From contig CALIBL010000060.1 in the NCBI GenBank assembly GCA_938045805.1, positions 1 to 48,812 of the forward strand: DNA of 48,812 nucleotides, in the 5' to 3' direction. Below the pieces are notes generated by a model, which was not told the origin of the DNA, made no database searches, and saw only the letters and a program-made list of their open reading frames with translations. The position numbers were made by a program, and so were the translations under genes. This DNA is from an uncultured Rubripirellula sp. (GTDB taxonomy: Bacteria; Planctomycetota; Planctomycetia; Pirellulales; Pirellulaceae). Below are positions 1 through 9,104 of this stretch, one piece after another (position 1 is the first letter of the stretch; every line of letters begins with the position of its first letter).

Positions 1-143
1 GCGCGTCGGTTGGTTTCACTTGGTTTTTCGTAATATTCGCGACGGCGCATTTCTTTTTTGATCCCGCTACGTTCCACCAATTTACGGAATCGTCGAACTG
101 CTTCCTGAATCGTCTCGCGATCGCGAACCACTAACTTAACCAT
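1..143 (-). CDS. rpsU: 30S ribosomal protein bS21, 5' part (runs off the window edge)
   Basis: The minus strand from 143 reads [20 protein letters not shown] and continues with a very basic stretch ([14 protein letters not shown]) to the window edge. This matches the N-terminal two thirds of bacterial bS21: V-x-V-R-x-x-E near the start, the basic helix, then [10 protein letters not shown]. bS21 is a small protein of the 30S subunit involved in translation initiation. About 47 codons are visible; the 3' end lies outside the window. The ATG is preceded by GGAG six bases upstream, which fixes the start. A 630-nt region almost without genes lies upstream, so the promoter is probably there. Identity is secure; completeness cannot be judged. 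Confidence 0.93.
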   Translation of the reverse strand, partial: MVKLVVRDRETIQEAVRRFRKLVERSGIKKEMRRREYYEKPSETNRR

Positions 144-773
144 TATTTCTCCGCACTCATTGTCTTTGGAAAACTCCCTTTTTCGAGGGACGAATCTGAT
201 AATCGTCTGCAATGGACGTTGGTGAAGGTCGGAAGTCTACCCCTGAGCCCACCCCACTGGCAATGGTCCTTCGCGACAAAACTCAGCATTTTACCCCTAA
301 AATCCGGTGATTCATCGACGAATCACCGGATTCTCGTGGTCGATATCCGCAACAGACCTCATCTCAGCGGCACCTCACAACATTCACCAAGACGCATCCA
401 GCGATCTAAACATTGCCAATGACGCGACACGGGATTCAAAGGACCAGAAGGGGGTAAGCGGTTCGCCTGAGGCGTACGCACAACGACCTCAGCTTGAACC
501 GTGACCTCAATCACAACTTCTAAACACTCCTGCCCCTGGCTCCTAACCGATTGTTTCGACGTGTTTTGTAACGATCAGACAGTTTTGGGTCTGAAAATCA
601 GTAACCCGAACGCGATCGGTACAGATTGCCTGAGCTACCGGATCGGCTCAAACCCATCGACAGTCAAACTTCTTGCCCAACCAGACCGATACTCTCAGCG
701 TCCAAGGTTCCACCAACCTGACCTGACTTTCCATTCCGCAAGACTTGTTCTCCCCTCCCGCTCGGATCCATTC
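144..773. other. Intergenic region upstream of rpsU
   Basis: This 630-nt stretch separates rpsU (minus) from the small plus-strand ORF at 774. Short open frames exist on the plus strand (219-422, 307-504) but have no ribosome-binding site and no recognisable protein character. I saw no tRNA-like cloverleaf. The one clear structure is the perfect inverted repeat at 301-332. The rpsU promoter and leader are expected here but I could not pick convincing -35/-10 boxes. Confidence 0.5.
301..332. repeat. Perfect 13-bp inverted repeat, 6-nt loop
   Basis: AATCCGGTGATTC at 301-313 is the exact reverse complement of 320-332, with the loop ATCGAC between. Neither side is followed by a T-tract, so it does not look like a standard intrinsic terminator. 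It lies about 160 nt upstream of the rpsU start and could be a leader-RNA structure, a protein-binding palindrome or a terminator of an unseen transcript. Confidence 0.6.
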
Positions 774-953
774 ATGTCTCCCCATCCCACCTCAGTTGTC
801 CAAGAACAAGAACCTGGGCAACTGCTCAAAGAACTCGAGCAGCGTCAGGACGAAGTGCTGGAGCAACTGGACGATCTCGATCGGAAGCTCAAAGAAGTCC
901 TCACGGGCCTCGGCGTCACGTTGGAAGAAGAACTCGAAGCAGAAATTCTCTAG
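774..953 (+). CDS. Small acidic coiled-coil hypothetical protein (59 aa)
   Basis: An ATG at 774 opens a 59-codon frame ending at TAG 951-953. The product begins MSPHPTSVVQEQEPGQ and then consists of one charged helix with heptad-like Leu spacing (LLKELEQRQDEVLEQLDDL), ending LEEELEAEIL. The frame stays open upstream to about 501, but the upstream part is Ser/Pro/Cys-rich and looks non-coding, so I favour the ATG at 774. A weak GGA lies about 8 nt before it. It could mediate oligomerisation or bind a partner; no function is assigned. It is convergent with the sulfatase ending at 971. I do not recognise a family, and it could be spurious, although the helical character is more regular than expected of chance. 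Confidence 0.5.
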   Translation: MSPHPTSVVQEQEPGQLLKELEQRQDEVLEQLDDLDRKLKEVLTGLGVTLEEELEAEIL

Positions 954-970
954 AGGCCTCAGCCTCCCCA

Positions 971-2947
971 TCAAGGACTGGCCCAAGGATGCAACTCAGA
1001 TCTGGCGGTCAAAGGATCTAACGCCTGGTGGACACGATCCTCTTGATAGATCACCACGCGATCGATCTTCAAATTGCGAGATGCCGGAGCGATCGCAAAT
1101 TCATTACCTCGCTCAGCAAGCGGCAACTCTGCCCCGCGCCCTGCCTGTGCGACAGCTCCCGAAAAAGGATCCACCCACACCCACTGCCCCGGTTTCACCT
1201 CGGCGGGCAATGTCACATGAGTCCAATCCCCTCTCGACCAGCGGAACCAAAAGGATCGATGGTCCCCGAGTGCATGATCCGTTCGGCAACGAACCGCAAC
1301 CTTCCAATCACCGGAATTATCCAGAATGATTTCAATCGGTGTGATTCCATCGGCGGCCGACTGCCCTTGTTGGCACAGTGACCTCAGATAACCAAGCCCC
1401 GAGCCGCCGGGAACCTTTGCCTCCGCCAACCAAGATTCATCGCGTGGAATCGGTAACAATTCAGCCTCGATCACGACGCAACCACCTTGATCTTGAAAAC
1501 GAGCTCCCTTGGAAACCCGGTTGCCGCTCTCTCTCGGTACTTCCGCAGGGTTGAACCGACGGTAATCAGCAGAAGCGTCAAGAACCTCCTGAAGCCGCTT
1601 GCGATGCTCTGCCATCACAGAATCGTCAGCAACGGGCAACCTCGCCACGTCCTCAAGCGGATCCAACTTCAGGTCGTACAAACGACCATCGTCATACAAT
1701 TTAAAACGTTCATCCAAAGCCAGCCGAATCAATTCAAAACGATCCTTATCCCAGCCCGGCCGAGGGTCTTGATGGATCAGCACCGCGTCTCGTGGTCCAT
1801 CCGCGCCCTCAACAAAATGATCCACGAAGCTGAAACCATCTAAGCCTTCTGGAGCAAGCTCGGTAGCTCCCGCCGCATCGAGCAAGGTTGGCAAAACGTC
1901 AACGGTGTCAAACAGGGAATCGGAAACGCCCCCCGGTTTGATCTTGCCAGTCCATCTCACCATCGCCGGCACACGAATCCCGAGCTCAGTTCCTTTCCCC
2001 TTACCACCTCGAACCATCTTCCCACGATACGTTGAAGTCACGCGATAGTTGGTTCCATTGTCACTGTAAAAAATGATCAGCGTTTCGCGATCGAGTTCAA
2101 GCGAATCGATATGGTCAACCACCTTGCCGACCATCTTGTCGGTGTACTCGATCATGTCGGCGGCGAACGGCGTTTCATCGCGATTGCGATTAGCGGGGTC
2201 TTTCCATTCTGGGCTATCTGGTGTGGGCACCATCGGGTTATGGGGCAACGCCATCGAGTAATAGACAAAGAATGGTGTATCACGATTCTTCGAAATGAAA
2301 CCGTTGATGAAGTCGGTCCAAAGATCAGGTCCGTACTTGCCTTCGGTATCAAGTTTCCGCTCACCATTTTCAATGATAAGCGGGTCTGCATAACGAGACC
2401 CTTTCTCCTCGGTGTGCCCGACATGCCACAACGAGTACTCATCAAAACCAGCATCTCGTGGGTGAGTGCCGGTGTTACGTCGAAGATTGGCTCCTGGGTA
2501 GTCCGGTGGATCGTAACTCGTTAATTGCCACTTGCCAGCGATACAAGTTTTGTAGCCCGCTTGTTGCAGTAACTTGCCGAAGCTTGGTTCGGCAGGGTCA
2601 AGGATTCCAAAAGCTTTCCAGTTGCGAAAGTTATACTTGCCGGTCATCAATTGGATTCGACTATTGGTGCAAAGCGGCATGGCGTAAGCACGATCTAGCT
2701 GAAGCCCCTGAGATGCAAGTCGATCGAGGTTTGGGGTTTGATACGATTCTCCACCCATGCAGCCAACCGTCTCGTATCCAAGATCGTCAGCGAGGATCAG
2801 TACAAGATTGGGCTGCCGCGCCCCAGCGATCGGGATGATGACCGAAGCCATTAGAAACATTGGGGCCCATCGAAGACCTATTAGCATCCAATCTCGGAGT
2901 TGGCGTCCGGAACAAACGCGACACAGACGAACGAACATCGAAATCAT
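971..2947 (-). CDS. Secreted sulfatase (S1 family) with variant CTNSR active-site motif and C-terminal carbohydrate-binding-like region
   Basis: This is a family S1 sulfatase, which hydrolyses sulfate esters, probably on algal polysaccharides, in the periplasm or outside the cell. Counting from the ATG at 2947, the domain opens with NLVLILADDLGYE (about 47-59), giving the metal-binding Asp pair. The catalytic segment PLCTNSRIQLMTGKY has Cys93 as the residue to be converted to formylglycine. The usual motif is C-x-P/A-x-R; here Asn occupies the third position. Downstream, GKWQL and FYSDNGTN fit the remaining active-site blocks. After about residue 480 a beta-rich region (VVIEAELLPIPRD to WVDPFSG) resembles accessory carbohydrate-binding modules. 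The frame opens at TTG 2974; ATG 2947, ATG 2938 and ATG 2887 are possible. The last lies directly before the hydrophobic signal segment. No SD decides between them. It is 56 nt downstream of the RraA-like gene and may be cotranscribed with it. Confidence 0.9.
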   Translation of the reverse strand: MISMFVRLCRVCSGRQLRDWMLIGLRWAPMFLMASVIIPIAGARQPNLVLILADDLGYETVGCMGGESYQTPNLDRLASQGLQLDRAYAMPLCTNSRIQLMTGKYNFRNWKAFGILDPAEPSFGKLLQQAGYKTCIAGKWQLTSYDPPDYPGANLRRNTGTHPRDAGFDEYSLWHVGHTEEKGSRYADPLIIENGERKLDTEGKYGPDLWTDFINGFISKNRDTPFFVYYSMALPHNPMVPTPDSPEWKDPANRNRDETPFAADMIEYTDKMVGKVVDHIDSLELDRETLIIFYSDNGTNYRVTSTYRGKMVRGGKGKGTELGIRVPAMVRWTGKIKPGGVSDSLFDTVDVLPTLLDAAGATELAPEGLDGFSFVDHFVEGADGPRDAVLIHQDPRPGWDKDRFELIRLALDERFKLYDDGRLYDLKLDPLEDVARLPVADDSVMAEHRKRLQEVLDASADYRRFNPAEVPRESGNRVSKGARFQDQGGCVVIEAELLPIPRDESWLAEAKVPGGSGLGYLRSLCQQGQSAADGITPIEIILDNSGDWKVAVRCRTDHALGDHRSFWFRWSRGDWTHVTLPAEVKPGQWVWVDPFSGAVAQAGRGAELPLAERGNEFAIAPASRNLKIDRVVIYQEDRVHQALDPLTARSELHPWASP

Positions 2948-3003
2948 GTACTTCACTGCCTGACCAGATATCAACTATCGACCTAAAATCAATCTCAGCA
3001 ACC

Positions 3004-3747
3004 TTACCACTCACCATCGCGATTGAATTTCTCGCGGGTTGCATCACTGAACGCCTTCGCCGCCTCGTTCAGCTTCTCGAGTGCCAACGGAGAATCCAAT
3101 CCCGCACAACTACGGGCAGCAGCAATGACCGTGTTACACTCGTTCTCGTCCATGAATAGCGACGCTTCCAACAACTTCTCCTCATCCTCTTGAGGAACCG
3201 CTAAAAAGCCGTGCTTGTCGGCGTGAATGAGTTGTCCCGGTTGGATTTTGCGGCCAAACACCTCCACCTCACAATTCCACTCAACGGGTACCACGTGGGC
3301 ATGCCCCACGCACAGCCGACGCGCGAGCGCCTTGAATCCCGCATTGGTCATTTCATCCACATCACGAATTGCTCCATCAGTGATCGTACCAACGCACCCT
3401 AGAGCTCGATGGGTATTGCTGTTCACCTCTCCCCAAAGCGAACCGATCACGCGCGGCTTATCGCGATCCTGAACCACAACGATTTTCGGCCCCGGAACAC
3501 TCGCAACGTACTCGCGATAATCAGCCCCCGCAGCCTTGTTTTGTTTGTGCTTGGCACTCGATGGCTCAATCACAACGGTCACTGCATAGCCGACCATCGG
3601 TCCCATCTGAGGCATGAAGTCACGCGTCTCTTCGAGGTTGAAGGCATCACCTGCGATGTCCGATTCGGTGATCTGCTCCCAACCGTTATAGATCGTTGGC
3701 GTATTCCAACGTTTTAACTTCAACAAATCAGAGTGCGAAAGTGCCAT
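3004..3747 (-). CDS. RraA-like protein (4-hydroxy-4-methyl-2-oxoglutarate aldolase / oxaloacetate decarboxylase type)
   Basis: The 247-residue product has the RraA/HMG-aldolase fold signature: a central GCVGTITDGAIRDVDEM segment (about 117-133) with the conserved Arg-Asp used for substrate and divalent-metal binding, preceded by GEVNSNTHRA. Members with these residues are class II pyruvate aldolases or oxaloacetate decarboxylases, whereas E. coli RraA itself inhibits RNase E. At 247 residues it is longer than E. coli RraA (about 160), with extra N- and C-terminal helices, as in the annotated dimethylmenaquinone-methyltransferase-like or demethylase-like branch. The ATG at 3747 is the natural start. 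It follows glcF by 120 nt on the same strand, so a role in 2-oxo acid or glyoxylate carbon metabolism is inferred. The exact substrate is unknown. Confidence 0.85.
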   Translation of the reverse strand: MALSHSDLLKLKRWNTPTIYNGWEQITESDIAGDAFNLEETRDFMPQMGPMVGYAVTVVIEPSSAKHKQNKAAGADYREYVASVPGPKIVVVQDRDKPRVIGSLWGEVNSNTHRALGCVGTITDGAIRDVDEMTNAGFKALARRLCVGHAHVVPVEWNCEVEVFGRKIQPGQLIHADKHGFLAVPQEDEEKLLEASLFMDENECNTVIAAARSCAGLDSPLALEKLNEAAKAFSDATREKFNRDGEW

Positions 3748-3867
3748 GGATCGAGTCTAAGCCATCAAGTGAAAAGAACTGACAAGTTGACGTGCTGCTT
3801 CAAACCAGCACTCGGCAACCGGTGATGGCGGGTAGTTGAGCATAGAATGATACGGCAAGCAAATCGG

Positions 3868-5157
3868 TTAGGATTTGAAGTACCCTTGCCCAAAGTAAGC
3901 GTCCCGCAAAATCTGCATTGTGTGGAGGACGAGAAGTGGCGAACCACTCGCTGAGAGATGCGTCTTCAACTGCGTCATACAACCAATGTTTCCGGTAGCA
4001 ACCAAATTCGCGTTGGTCGCCAAAACGTTTTTTGTCTTTTGTTTTCCGAGTCGCGCAGCCACTTCGGGTTGATCCACGTTATAGGTTCCGGCTGATCCGC
4101 AACAAAGGTGTGAATCGGCGATCTCAGCAATCGTCATTCCAGGGATGCTTCTCAATAACTCACGTGGCTCACTTTTGACGCCTTGGGCGTTGGCTAGATG
4201 ACACGCATCGTGATAGGCAACTGTGGAAACCACACCCGAATCGGGAACGCTTGGTAAATCACCCAGTCGGCTCAGAAACACCGACACGTCGCATACCTTA
4301 TGACTGAACTCCTCCGCTCTCTTCTCATCAGAGGTACCCGCCAGTATCAGTGGGTATTCGTCCATTCCTGAGCCACAACCAGCGGCATTGGTGACGATCG
4401 CATCAACCTCGTCAGAAAAAGCTTCAAGGTTCTGTCTAGCAAACTTTTGTGCTTGCTTAAGATTCCCCACATGCCAACTCAATGCTCCACAACATCCCTG
4501 AGCCGATGGAACCACAACATCGACTCCGCAGTGATTGAGCACTTGGATGGTTGCCGTGTTGATGTCTGGATCGAGCACACTTTGTGCACATCCGGTCAAC
4601 AGGGCAACTCGAGCACGCGCTGGCCTCCCACCGTCGGTGGTGGCGGGATAAAACTCTTTCCAATCCTGTCTAGCGGGTAATCGATCCGGCAACAATTCAA
4701 GCATGACACGCATCGAAGCGGGCAAACAACCGGCAAACCACTTAGCCAGACGCCCCGTCTTGGCCGCGATGCGAAATCGCTCAGGGTAGGGCAAGGTCTG
4801 CTGCGTTAAGAGACGCTGAAATCGACTCCACAGCGAACGCCGTCGCTCGGACTCTGCTTTGGCTCGAAACGGGCTGATTAAATCTCGATAAGGAACCCCC
4901 GAGGGACAAGCCGGCTCACAGGCGAGACACCCCAAACACGCATCAACGTGCTGCAGCGAATCTTCTATCTCCATCTTGCCTTCGAGCACTTCCTTCATCA
5001 GAACGATGCGTCCCCGAGGCGAATCCACCTCTTGCCCCAATTCTTGGTACGTGGGACAGACCGCAAGACAGAACCCGCAGTGCACGCACGTGCTAACCGC
5101 GTCAGCCATTTCCTTACCGTGAGCACCGTGCTTATCAGCTTCGATACTGTGCAACAT
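3868..5157 (-). CDS. glcF: Glycolate oxidase iron-sulfur subunit GlcF
   Basis: The 429-residue protein carries two [4Fe-4S] ferredoxin motifs, CVHCGFCLAVCP (24-35) and CLGCLACEPACP (74-85), followed by two cysteine-rich CCG domains (GCCGALSWHVG and LCCGSAGTYN). This is the GlcF architecture; it is close in length to E. coli GlcF (about 407). GlcF passes electrons from the GlcD/GlcE flavoprotein part to the respiratory chain during oxidation of glycolate to glyoxylate, at the cytoplasmic membrane. It starts at ATG 5157, only 3 nt after the glcE stop, so translation is probably coupled. LutA/LldE-type lactate oxidases share the CCG domains, but the glcD-glcE neighbours make GlcF the better call. 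Confidence 0.95.
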   Translation of the reverse strand: MLHSIEADKHGAHGKEMADAVSTCVHCGFCLAVCPTYQELGQEVDSPRGRIVLMKEVLEGKMEIEDSLQHVDACLGCLACEPACPSGVPYRDLISPFRAKAESERRRSLWSRFQRLLTQQTLPYPERFRIAAKTGRLAKWFAGCLPASMRVMLELLPDRLPARQDWKEFYPATTDGGRPARARVALLTGCAQSVLDPDINTATIQVLNHCGVDVVVPSAQGCCGALSWHVGNLKQAQKFARQNLEAFSDEVDAIVTNAAGCGSGMDEYPLILAGTSDEKRAEEFSHKVCDVSVFLSRLGDLPSVPDSGVVSTVAYHDACHLANAQGVKSEPRELLRSIPGMTIAEIADSHLCCGSAGTYNVDQPEVAARLGKQKTKNVLATNANLVATGNIGCMTQLKTHLSASGSPLLVLHTMQILRDAYFGQGYFKS

Positions 5158-5160
5158 CGA

Positions 5161-6330
5161 TCAAACTCCCGGAAACTTAGACAGGGGATCCATCGCAGCC
5201 TTGACCGCTTGCTGCATCTGCGAACGAGGCCAGTGCCCGATTCTCCATTGCTCAACGACTCCGCTGGACACGCCCAAATGTCCGTCTTGGTCAGAGACCA
5301 CCTCATCGCGTCCCAGATCCGAGGAACCAGCGAGTCCGGAAGAGACAACGAGACCCGACAAACCTTGTGCAAGAAGTAGGTCCGACAACCAGTCAAGGTC
5401 GGACGCATGGTCAACCGCGACCCAAGCAATATTACCGCCAACACTGAGGTGGACTCGGCATGCAGCATTGTCCAGAAGCTCGCCTTCCAACTTCAAGAAG
5501 GAAGACAGATTCATGGGTACCTTGACCATGGTGGGCTTCTTGAAATCACTCCACTGAAATTCTTTGACCGCGTTCCAATAAGCGTGTGCTTCCGACTCAT
5601 CCCACCGCTGGCCGTCAGGGTAACGATCGCGAAGCTCACCAAGCAAATCTGGCAACACCTCGCTGGGTCCAGCCAAGCGAATCGCAAGTTGGCAGCGATC
5701 TGGACGGTAATCGAGTGCATCCACTTCCAATCGACTCGAAGCGATATCAGCGATCGCATTCATCGCCGCTGCATGATCCGAAAAAGGTACACCCCAAGTT
5801 AGAGTTCCCATTGGTTTGGGAAACACCTTGAACGTAACCTCCACAAGAATGCCATAACGTCCAAGACTACCTACCATGAATTTCGGAAAGTCAAATCCAG
5901 CGGCATTCTTTACCACCTTGCCGCCGCCGCGAATGAGTCTCCCTTGGCCATCAAGCCACTGAATCCCAATCAGAAAATCTCTTACACCTCCGAAGCGAAA
6001 ACGACCTGGCCCAGAAAGGCCTGACGCGATCGTCCCACCCAAGGTAGCACCGGCATGCAACAAAACCGGATCAAATGGCAGATACTGGCCTCGCTGATTT
6101 AGTTCTCCTTCGATCTCTGAAACGCGAGAACCAGCCCATGCGGTAAAAGTAAACTCAGACGGTTCATACTCAATCATACCCGAGAGATCGCTCAGCGAAA
6201 CGAGCGAGCAATCAGGGTCACGGGTCAGCGGTGCCTTGGTGCGATTGCCAACCGGCAAAACCTTGTCGTTGCACTTAACCCATTCGGTCAAGTCTTCAAC
6301 GGTCGTTGGTTTGGGTAATTCTTTACTCAC
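5161..6330 (-). CDS. glcE: Glycolate oxidase FAD-binding subunit GlcE
   Basis: The 389-residue protein has a PCMH-type FAD-binding domain: [16 protein letters not shown], then [20 protein letters not shown] and [16 protein letters not shown] (about 60-140), and a second block [20 protein letters not shown]. These match GlcE, the smaller flavin subunit of glycolate oxidase. It starts with GTG at 6330 and overlaps the glcD stop by 8 nt, and ends 3 nt before glcF, so glcD-glcE-glcF form one tightly packed transcription unit. It is slightly longer than E. coli GlcE (about 350), the extra length being in the C-terminal half. GlcE is required for activity of the GlcDEF complex, although GlcD carries the main catalytic similarity. 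Confidence 0.94.
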   Translation of the reverse strand: MSKELPKPTTVEDLTEWVKCNDKVLPVGNRTKAPLTRDPDCSLVSLSDLSGMIEYEPSEFTFTAWAGSRVSEIEGELNQRGQYLPFDPVLLHAGATLGGTIASGLSGPGRFRFGGVRDFLIGIQWLDGQGRLIRGGGKVVKNAAGFDFPKFMVGSLGRYGILVEVTFKVFPKPMGTLTWGVPFSDHAAAMNAIADIASSRLEVDALDYRPDRCQLAIRLAGPSEVLPDLLGELRDRYPDGQRWDESEAHAYWNAVKEFQWSDFKKPTMVKVPMNLSSFLKLEGELLDNAACRVHLSVGGNIAWVAVDHASDLDWLSDLLLAQGLSGLVVSSGLAGSSDLGRDEVVSDQDGHLGVSSGVVEQWRIGHWPRSQMQQAVKAAMDPLSKFPGV

Positions 6331-7765
6331 GACTGATCACCCCAGCTTTTTCTAGCGGATGCAATCCGACCGTCGACAAAGCGGGCGCATCATTGCCGGG
6401 GAACATTTTGCCCGGGTTCGCGATCCAGTTGGGATCCATTGCTGAGCGAACTTGAGCCATCATTTCCATCGAAAGTGGATCGTACATCTCGGGCATGAAA
6501 TCTCGCTTTTCCATGCCAACCCCATGTTCGCCAGTAATCGAACCACCCATCTCGATGCAGATACGCGATAGCTCGCCAGCGACCTGCTCGGCACGATGCA
6601 ACGCACCTTCTTCCTTTCCATCAAACATGATCAGAGGGTGCAAGTTTCCGTCGCCAGCATGGAAGACGTTGGCAATTCGCATCCCTGATCGCTCAGCAAG
6701 TTGCTCGATCCGCACCAAAGCTTCACCGAGTCGTTTGCGAGGAACCACTCCATCTTGCACCAGAAAATCAGGACTCAGTCGACCAACCGCAGAAAACGCA
6801 GATTTCCGACCTCGCCAAATCGACAGACGGTCAGCATCATCGACCGCAACACGTTGTGCGAATGAATCTGTCTTCGCGAGAACGGCCTCAAGGCACTGGA
6901 TCTCATGAGCAAGTCGTTCGCGAGGCCCCTCAAGCTCGACGATCAAAACGGCGGCAGCACCCTCGGGATAACCACACGCAACAGCAGCCTCAGCTGCCTC
7001 AATCGACAGCGCATCCATGATTTCAAGAGCGCCAGGCAAAAGCCCCGAGTCAATCACCGCTGAAACTGCGTCTCCCGCTGCTTGAAGCGATCGGTAGCCA
7101 ACCAACACCGTATGAAACTGTTCCGGCTTTGGAAGCAAGCGAAGGGTCACTTCCAAAGCAACACCAAACAACCCCTCACTGCCGCAGAACAAACCAGTGA
7201 AATCTGGCCCCACACTCTCGAGGCTCGGCCCACCCATCTCGACCACCTCACCGGTGGCAAGAACAGCCTTGCATCCGATCACATGATTGGAGGTCATTCC
7301 GTATTTCAAACAGTGCGCTCCGCCTGAATTGAACGCAACATTTCCACCGATGGTGCAAATACTTTGGCTCGAAGGGTCCGGTGCGTAATAAAGACCATGG
7401 GGTGCGGCGGCGTTGGTGACATGCTGATTGACAACCCCTGGTTGAACCACCGCAATTCGTTCATGCGGATCCAATTTCAGAATACGATTCAGGCGGTTCA
7501 GGGCAATCACAATTCCATTTGCGACCGGAAGTGAGCCACCGGACAAACTCGTCCCACTACCGCGCGCGACAAATGGGACTTGATTTTGGTGGCACCACGC
7601 GACCGCAGCAATCACCTCTTCCTCGGTCTCGGGAATCACAACCGCCAAAGGCTTGGTTCTAAACGCGGTTAAGCCGTCTGACTCGAATGCTGCCAAGTAA
7701 GCAGGGTCACACAACAACCGATCCGACGGAAAAATGGACTCCAGCCCTTCGAGTAAATCAGCCAT
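6323..7765 (-). CDS. glcD: Glycolate oxidase subunit GlcD (FAD-linked)
   Basis: The 480-residue product is a full-length FAD-linked 2-hydroxyacid oxidase. The N-terminal FAD domain shows [18 protein letters not shown] and [14 protein letters not shown], and the C-terminal FAD-oxidase domain ends with the [15 protein letters not shown] block and [19 protein letters not shown], which contain the metal- and flavin-contacting histidines typical of GlcD and D-lactate dehydrogenases. With glcE and glcF directly downstream it is assigned as the catalytic subunit oxidising glycolate (and probably D-lactate) to glyoxylate. ATG 7765 is the start. The aminotransferase gene ends 37 nt upstream, so it probably belongs to the same operon. 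Confidence 0.96.
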   Translation of the reverse strand: MADLLEGLESIFPSDRLLCDPAYLAAFESDGLTAFRTKPLAVVIPETEEEVIAAVAWCHQNQVPFVARGSGTSLSGGSLPVANGIVIALNRLNRILKLDPHERIAVVQPGVVNQHVTNAAAPHGLYYAPDPSSQSICTIGGNVAFNSGGAHCLKYGMTSNHVIGCKAVLATGEVVEMGGPSLESVGPDFTGLFCGSEGLFGVALEVTLRLLPKPEQFHTVLVGYRSLQAAGDAVSAVIDSGLLPGALEIMDALSIEAAEAAVACGYPEGAAAVLIVELEGPRERLAHEIQCLEAVLAKTDSFAQRVAVDDADRLSIWRGRKSAFSAVGRLSPDFLVQDGVVPRKRLGEALVRIEQLAERSGMRIANVFHAGDGNLHPLIMFDGKEEGALHRAEQVAGELSRICIEMGGSITGEHGVGMEKRDFMPEMYDPLSMEMMAQVRSAMDPNWIANPGKMFPGNDAPALSTVGLHPLEKAGVISRE

Positions 7766-7802
7766 CGATCACCCCGTTATGATTTCACAAAGTTAGTCGA
7801 CG

Positions 7803-8918
7803 TTAGCTGAGGCAATCTTTGAGAGCAGCGAGTAACGTTTCGACATTGCGGCGAGTGGCGCTGTGCCCCATCAGACCGATCCGCCATGCTTTACCCGCAA
7901 AAACACCGAGACCACCACCGATCTCAATGTCGTACTCGTTCAGTAAACGACTGCGAATTGCGGCCTCATCAATCCCATCGGGAACCGCCACGCAATTGAG
8001 TGTGTGTAGCGAATGCTTAGGTATGTAACATAAACCCAAGTTTTCCAGACCCGCTCGCAATAACTGGTGCATCTGCTGATGGCGTTGAAACCTCTCTTCT
8101 AAACCTTCCTGCAGGACAATCCGCAACGATTCTCGCAGCGCGTAAACCATGTTGATTGGAGCCGTGTGATGGTAGGCTCTACCACCGCTGCCGAGGTAAT
8201 AATTTTTTAACATCGAAACATCGAGATACCAACTTTGCACTTTTGTTTTTCGTTGCTCCATTCGCTCAATGGCTAGCGGTGAAAACGAAACAGGTGAAAG
8301 CCCCGGAGGACAAGACAAGCATTTCTGTGTCCCGGAATAGACCGCGTCCACTTTCCACTCATCCACCTTCACCTCGTGCCCACCCAGACTAGTCACCGTG
8401 TCCAACGCGAGTAACATTCCCGCACGATGCACAACCTCAGAGATTCCAGCGATCTCCTGAAGGGCACCGGTCGATGTTTCGGCGTGAACAATACCGACGA
8501 GTTTCGCTTGAGGATGTTCACTAACGGCCTGCTCGATCAATTCCTCGGTGAAGGTCTCACCCCAAGGCACCTCGACGGTGTGAACGGTTGCTCCCGCTCG
8601 CTCCATGTTGTCCTTCATCCTGCCGCCAAAGACACCATTGATGCAAACGATGACCTCGTCACCCGGTTCAATCAAGTTGACAACCACGGTCTCCATGCCA
8701 GCCATTCCAGTTCCCGAAACCGGGAACGTCAGCGGGTTACTCGTCTGGAACACCTCGCGCAACATCTGACACGTTTCATCCATGTACTCGATGTACTGCG
8801 GATCCAAATGCCCCAGCGTGGATGCGGCCATCGCACGTAATACGCGATGAGGAACCGTACTCGGTCCGGGCCCCATCAGCAGTCGTTCGCGGGGATTCAG
8901 TTCAGCAGGAATGGTCAT
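7803..8918 (-). CDS. Alanine/serine--glyoxylate aminotransferase (class V, PLP-dependent)
   Basis: The 371-residue protein opens with LLMGPGPSTVPHRVL, the signature of the alanine:glyoxylate/serine:glyoxylate aminotransferase group. The PLP lysine is Lys199 in SGTQKCLSCPPGLSPV, preceded by the cofactor-binding Asp in LLALDTVTSLGG (about 169-180). FPVSGTGMAGME near 65-76 binds the PLP phosphate. The enzyme transfers an amino group from alanine or serine to glyoxylate, giving glycine plus pyruvate or hydroxypyruvate. It lies 37 nt before glcD, whose product makes glyoxylate, and near a hydroxypyruvate reductase, whose substrate would come from serine. This fits a photorespiration-like salvage route. 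The amino donor cannot be decided from sequence. ATG 8918 is used; no SD is evident. Confidence 0.93.
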   Translation of the reverse strand: MTIPAELNPRERLLMGPGPSTVPHRVLRAMAASTLGHLDPQYIEYMDETCQMLREVFQTSNPLTFPVSGTGMAGMETVVVNLIEPGDEVIVCINGVFGGRMKDNMERAGATVHTVEVPWGETFTEELIEQAVSEHPQAKLVGIVHAETSTGALQEIAGISEVVHRAGMLLALDTVTSLGGHEVKVDEWKVDAVYSGTQKCLSCPPGLSPVSFSPLAIERMEQRKTKVQSWYLDVSMLKNYYLGSGGRAYHHTAPINMVYALRESLRIVLQEGLEERFQRHQQMHQLLRAGLENLGLCYIPKHSLHTLNCVAVPDGIDEAAIRSRLLNEYDIEIGGGLGVFAGKAWRIGLMGHSATRRNVETLLAALKDCLS

Positions 8919-8968
8919 GATGTTCAGGCTTGGTGTAGCGGTCAGTGGAATCCAATCGATTGATCACC

Positions 8969-8990
8969 GGAGCAACGACTTCGTCGCTCC
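8969..8990. terminator. Hairpin in the gap between the permease and the aminotransferase
   Basis: GGAGC at 8969-8973 pairs with GCTCC at 8986-8990, and an inner ACGA/TCGT helix extends it with one mismatch. A run of five T (8999-9003) follows on the plus strand only. For the minus-strand operon there is no T-tract, so it may attenuate rather than end transcription, or be a processing site. Confidence 0.3.
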
Positions 8991-9104
8991 GAGGTGCCTT
9001 TTTCGCCTGACTATTTGAACACGATCCAAGGTCGCTGAACACCACTCATGACATCATCAGAATCACGACCAATGTCCCTCTCGCAGAACCACAGAAAAAA
9101 GTCC

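Noticed and set aside
8999..9003. Intrinsic terminator of a plus-strand transcript at the hairpin 8969-8990
   Set aside because: There is no plus-strand gene ahead of it, so the T-run on that strand is unlikely to matter.
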